NCBI GenBank assembly: GCA_024697985.1
Contig: JAILRX010000094.1
Coordinates: 1 to 7,163, forward strand
DNA from: Treponemataceae bacterium
Lineage (GTDB): Bacteria; Spirochaetota; Spirochaetia; Treponematales; Treponemataceae
DNA length: 7,163 nucleotides
Direction: 5' to 3'
Every line of letters starts with the position of its first letter. Positions within the stretch are counted from its first letter, which is position 1. Both the position numbers and the translations under genes were made by a program. The notes under the pieces were generated by a model that did no database searches, was not told the origin of the DNA, and was given only the letters and a program-made list of their open reading frames with translations. This document shows, in pieces, positions 5,655 to 7,163 of this stretch.

Positions 5655-6156
5655 AATTTTTGATGACTGACCATTCTTCAATCAGTTTTTCAAGGCTGAA
5701 GGCTGCGTTGGCAGGACTTGTCGACGGTAGGACTTCAGCCTTTCTTTTTAAACTCTTTTCCTGAAATTTAGAAAAATATTTGCCTGAAGTTTTTCCGTTG
5801 CAGTAAATACGTTCGATTTTTGAGTTTGAAATGATTTGATTCAAATCCGTCGGCACGACATTTTTTATGGTCGAATCGGCAGATCCGATTATGTCACAGC
5901 TGAAAATCGTATCCCAGAGCGCAAGATGATTTTGCAAAATCAGTTCTTTTTTCTCTTCGATAGAATGAGGCTCGTCTGCTCCAAAAATTGAAGATATGAC
6001 TTTCCAAAAGCGGTTCTGGGGATGTCCGTAGAAAAAGTTCTGTTCACGAGATTTTACTGAAGGAAGGCTGCCTAAAATCAAAACGCGGGATTCACCGTCA
6101 TAAAGAGCCGGAAATGGATGAATTATGTGCTGATAGTCGCTGCTTTTGACTTTCAT
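5647..6156 (-). CDS. DNA-deoxyinosine/uracil glycosylase (HDG, family 6 of the UDG superfamily)
   Basis: A 169-residue protein with the marks of the hypoxanthine-DNA glycosylase branch of the UDG superfamily. Motif 1 is ILGSLPSVKSREQNFFYG followed by HPQNRFW (27-51), whose Asn-rich HPQN segment is typical of this family. ALWD lies at 79-82, and motif 2 LPSTSPANA at 143-151. Such enzymes remove deaminated bases (hypoxanthine, in some cases uracil) from DNA to start base-excision repair. I start at ATG 6156, with GGGAG 8 nt upstream. The open frame continues to 6288, but those extra 44 codons run into the repeat-rich intergenic DNA and the long hairpin and do not resemble the family. Its 3' end overlaps the lipoprotein gene by 8 bp in convergent orientation. 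No clear promoter was found upstream. Confidence 0.88.
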   Translation of the reverse strand: MKVKSSDYQHIIHPFPALYDGESRVLILGSLPSVKSREQNFFYGHPQNRFWKVISSIFGADEPHSIEEKKELILQNHLALWDTIFSCDIIGSADSTIKNVVPTDLNQIISNSKIERIYCNGKTSGKYFSKFQEKSLKRKAEVLPSTSPANAAFSLEKLIEEWSVIKNSN

Positions 6157-6236
6157 TATTTCGCTCCCGCCGATTTCTGTCCGAAAAAAAATACTCCCGC
6201 TGCAATCAAAAAGCACGGCTGACTGCCATGTGTCTG

Positions 6237-6324
6237 CGAACTCTCCCGCAAGAGTGCCCGTTTGGGTACGCTTTTGCACTTCGTGCAAGGCGTCCCAAAC
6301 GGTTCCCCTCTTGCTCCGAGTTCG
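6237..6324. repeat. Long imperfect hairpin (about 88 nt), repeat-like element
   Basis: The two arms pair in several blocks: CGAACTC (6237-6243) with GAGTTCG (6318-6324); GCAAGAG (6248-6254) with CTCTTGC (6308-6314); CCGTTTGGG (6258-6266) with CCCAAACGG (6294-6302); ACGC (6268-6271) with GCGT (6290-6293); and TTGCAC with GTGCAA around a 3-nt loop (6274-6288). Only small bulges interrupt the stem. Open frames crossing it on both strands are low-complexity and I do not call them. It could be a small mobile or REP-like element, or a structured RNA. Confidence 0.75.
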
Positions 6325-6354
6325 TGAGTCTCATTCAAGGAGTCGTATTTTTTT
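6307..6354 (+). repeat. Copy 1 of a diverged 48-bp direct repeat ending in a T-tract
   Basis: It begins CCTCTTGCTCCGAGTTCG and ends in seven T (6348-6354). It matches 6401-6448 with an offset of 94 bp; the first 18 bases differ at one position, the rest is looser. It shares its left part with the right arm of the long hairpin. Confidence 0.55.
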
Positions 6355-6400
6355 CTGACCGGTTGAATCGGCTCCGGATGTGCTTTTTTTTAATACCAAG

Positions 6401-6448
6401 CCTCTTGCTCCGGGTTCGCAAGTTTAGTCTAAGAGGCCGCGTTTTTTG
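6401..6448 (+). repeat. Copy 2 of the 48-bp repeat, terminator-like
   Basis: It begins CCTCTTGCTCCGGGTTCG. GCCTCTT (6400-6406) can pair with AAGAGGC (6431-6437), followed by CGCG and six T (6442-6447), which has the form of a plus-strand intrinsic terminator although no plus-strand gene precedes it. The rest of 6325-6550 has no gene I can support; it contains five T-tracts (6348-6354, 6384-6391, 6442-6447, 6463-6470, 6494-6498), each preceded by a short GC-rich motif. Confidence 0.5.
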
Positions 6449-6550
6449 CTTTCCGCTCCGTGTTTTTTTTGCCTGTCGTAGTGGCGTCGGATGTTTTTGT
6501 ACACACCTTAAGCACTTAAAAAGCGTGCCGGGAAAGATACTTGCAGGCAT

Positions 6551-6583
6551 AAAAAAGCGAGTTTCCTTTTTGAAGGAAACTCG
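6551..6583 (-). terminator. Intrinsic terminator of aspS (minus strand)
   Basis: An 11-bp perfect stem, CGAGTTTCCTT (6558-6568) with AAGGAAACTCG (6573-6583), has a 4-nt loop. On the minus strand it is followed by C and six T (6556-6551). It is the first strong terminator after aspS, about 220 bp past its stop codon. Confidence 0.85.
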
Positions 6584-6584
6584 T

Positions 6585-6630
6585 GGGTGCACTGGAAGGG
6601 CACCCTAGTGTTCTTCCCCTAAAAAACACT
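6585..6630. repeat. Two short consecutive hairpins before the aspS terminator
   Basis: GGGTGC (6585-6590) pairs with GCACCC (6600-6605), and AGTGTT (6607-6612) with AACACT (6625-6630). With the terminator they form three stems in a row in the aspS 3' untranslated region. The outer one runs into the duplicated aspS end. Confidence 0.5.
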
Positions 6631-6685
6631 ACTCTTCTTCGCGCTCGGTTATTGCGATATGCAGGTCTTTGATAAGCTGTTCGTA
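6627..6685 (-). pseudogene. Detached second copy of the aspS 3' end
   Basis: Positions 6627-6684 match 6802-6859 at 55 of 58 bases, 175 bp further left. On the minus strand it still reads YEQLIKDLHIAITEREEE and a TAG stop; the real gene has VDEQLVKDLHIAITEREEE at the corresponding place. The three differences give one Val-to-Ile change (two bases) and one silent change, as expected of a homologous coding tail under selection. The frame continues leftwards in the gene sense into unrelated DNA (SRPKCGACLDQS precedes it) with no plausible ribosome binding site, so I treat it as a gene remnant. Confidence 0.75.
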
Positions 6686-6801
6686 TGACTGGTCAAGGCA
6701 CGCACCGCACTTCGGCCTTGACTCAGTCATTTGTCGGGTGTCCGCAATAGCTTACACCCGCCATCAACGAATCTCGGGCACTCTACTCGTGCCCAAGCTT
6801 C
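6685..6801. repeat. 117-bp hairpin-rich segment between the two aspS tails
   Basis: Three hairpins fill the segment. ATGACT (6685-6690) plus GTCAAGGC (6692-6699) pair with GCCTTGAC (6715-6722) plus AGTCAT (6725-6730). CGGGTGT (6735-6741) pairs with ACACCCG (6754-6760). GGGCAC (6776-6781) pairs with GTGCCC (6789-6794). None has a following T-tract on the minus strand. No protein-coding gene is supported. Confidence 0.7.
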
Positions 6802-6876
6802 CACTATTCTTCTTCGCGCTCGGTTATTGCGATATGCAGGTCTTTAACAAGCTGTTCGTCTACGAAGCTTGGGCAC
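6789..6876. repeat. 13-bp exact inverted repeat around the aspS stop
   Basis: GTGCCCAAGCTTC (6789-6801) is the exact reverse complement of GAAGCTTGGGCAC (6864-6876). The right arm lies inside aspS (coding ECPSF) and the left arm begins 3 bases past the stop. They enclose the last 19 codons. In the mRNA the left arm can pair either with aspS or with the nearer GGGCAC at 6776-6781. Confidence 0.7.
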
Positions 6877-7163
6877 TCGTCCATCGGGCTTGCGGCCAGA
6901 TTGTTTTTAGGGAATGCGATAACCTCGTGGATTGATTCTTCGTGGCACATCAGCATGACAAGTCGGTCCAAACCAGGTGCGATTCCTCCGTGTGGTGGAG
7001 CACCGTATTTGAAAGCCTGTACCAAAAAGCCGAATGCTTTCTCAGCTCTTTCCTGACTGTAGCCGACGATTTTGAAAATACGCTGCTGAAGTTCAGGATC
7101 GTGGATACGCATAGAACCTGATGCAAGTTCATATCCGTTCAAAACCAGGTCATAAAGGTCGCC
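6804..7163 (-). CDS. aspS: Aspartyl-tRNA synthetase, C-terminal part (partial)
   Basis: The last 119 codons of the gene are present, running in from the right edge and ending in TAG at 6804-6806. The enzyme charges tRNA-Asp with aspartate in the cytoplasm. The visible part is the end of the class II catalytic domain: YDLVLNGYELASGSMRIHD, the typical Asp/GluRS-like stretch KAFGFLVQAFKYGAPPHGG, motif 3 GIAPGLDRLVML with its ATP-binding arginine, and the conserved end HEVIAFPKNNLAASPMDECP. The tail LVKDLHIAITEREEE is normal for bacterial AspRS. The 5' end lies outside the window. A 55/58 copy of its last 58 bp lies 175 bp downstream, and a terminator at 6551-6583. Confidence 0.95.
   Translation of the reverse strand, partial: GDLYDLVLNGYELASGSMRIHDPELQQRIFKIVGYSQERAEKAFGFLVQAFKYGAPPHGGIAPGLDRLVMLMCHEESIHEVIAFPKNNLAASPMDECPSFVDEQLVKDLHIAITEREEE

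Noticed and set aside
6157..6288. 44-codon N-terminal extension of the DNA glycosylase
   Set aside because: It enters the repeat-rich DNA and one arm of the long hairpin; ATG 6156 has a good GGGAG site and gives the usual protein start.
6228..6608. Overlapping open frames on both strands across the repeat-rich stretch
   Set aside because: They cross hairpins, T-tracts and the aspS terminator, with odd composition (Arg/Phe or Lys/Arg rich) and no recognisable domain.
6685..6760. Possible tRNA from the adjacent hairpins
   Set aside because: The stems are sequential with no enclosing acceptor stem, and no T-loop (TTCRA) or anticodon arm in the right place was seen.
6627..6976. Simple 175-bp tandem duplication of the aspS end
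   Set aside because: Only 58 bp match between the two units; 6685-6801 does not resemble 6860-6976 apart from a 13-bp inverted match.

Overview
The window looks like a chromosomal piece of an anaerobic, fermentative bacterium. My best guess is a host-associated spirochaete of the Treponema type. This rests on the mix of genes (an oxygen-sensitive indolepyruvate:ferredoxin oxidoreductase with an arylacetate-CoA ligase, a Ser-rich lipoprotein with a loose lipobox, a PspC-like protein, a hypoxanthine-DNA glycosylase) and on GC-rich degenerate repeats between otherwise AT-leaning genes. No rRNA or other species marker is present, so the assignment is inference. I see no tRNA, rRNA, CRISPR array, transposase or phage gene.

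Layout. 1-90 (+) is the 3' end of iorA, carrying a [4Fe-4S] motif. 91-326 holds a degenerate 15-bp repeat family and a bidirectional terminator. 327-2505 (-) is a tight three-gene operon transcribed paaK, then a two-ACT-domain protein, then a PaaI-type thioesterase. 2506-2729 is a divergent control region in which the paaK promoter and the promoter of the next gene appear to share a -35 box. 2730-3422 (+) is an AlkD-like DNA alkylation repair protein. 3430-4294 (-) is iorB followed by a small PspC-domain protein. 4295-4439 is a second divergent control region with three dyad-symmetric sites. 4440-5654 (+) is a lipoprotein with two related beta-rich domains joined by a long Ser-rich repeat linker. 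5647-6156 (-) is a family 6 uracil/hypoxanthine DNA glycosylase. 6157-6803 has no convincing gene but is full of inverted and direct repeats. 6804-7163 (-) is the C-terminal part of aspS.

How the genes fit together. IorA and IorB interconvert aryl-2-oxoacids (indolepyruvate, phenylpyruvate) and arylacetyl-CoA using ferredoxin. PaaK links free arylacetate to CoA, and the thioesterase could release it. The ACT protein could sense an aromatic amino acid. Together they form an aromatic amino acid fermentation or salvage module, oddly arranged with iorA and iorB on opposite strands at either end of the block. Two base-repair genes (AlkD-like and hypoxanthine/uracil glycosylase) lie nearby, but nothing shows that they are co-regulated.

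I see no obvious new multi-gene system. The least explained parts are non-coding: the repeat-rich stretch 6157-6803, including a second diverged copy of the aspS 3' end, and the 15-bp repeats next to iorA. The two-domain Ser-linker lipoprotein with its palindrome-rich promoter is the least characterised gene.
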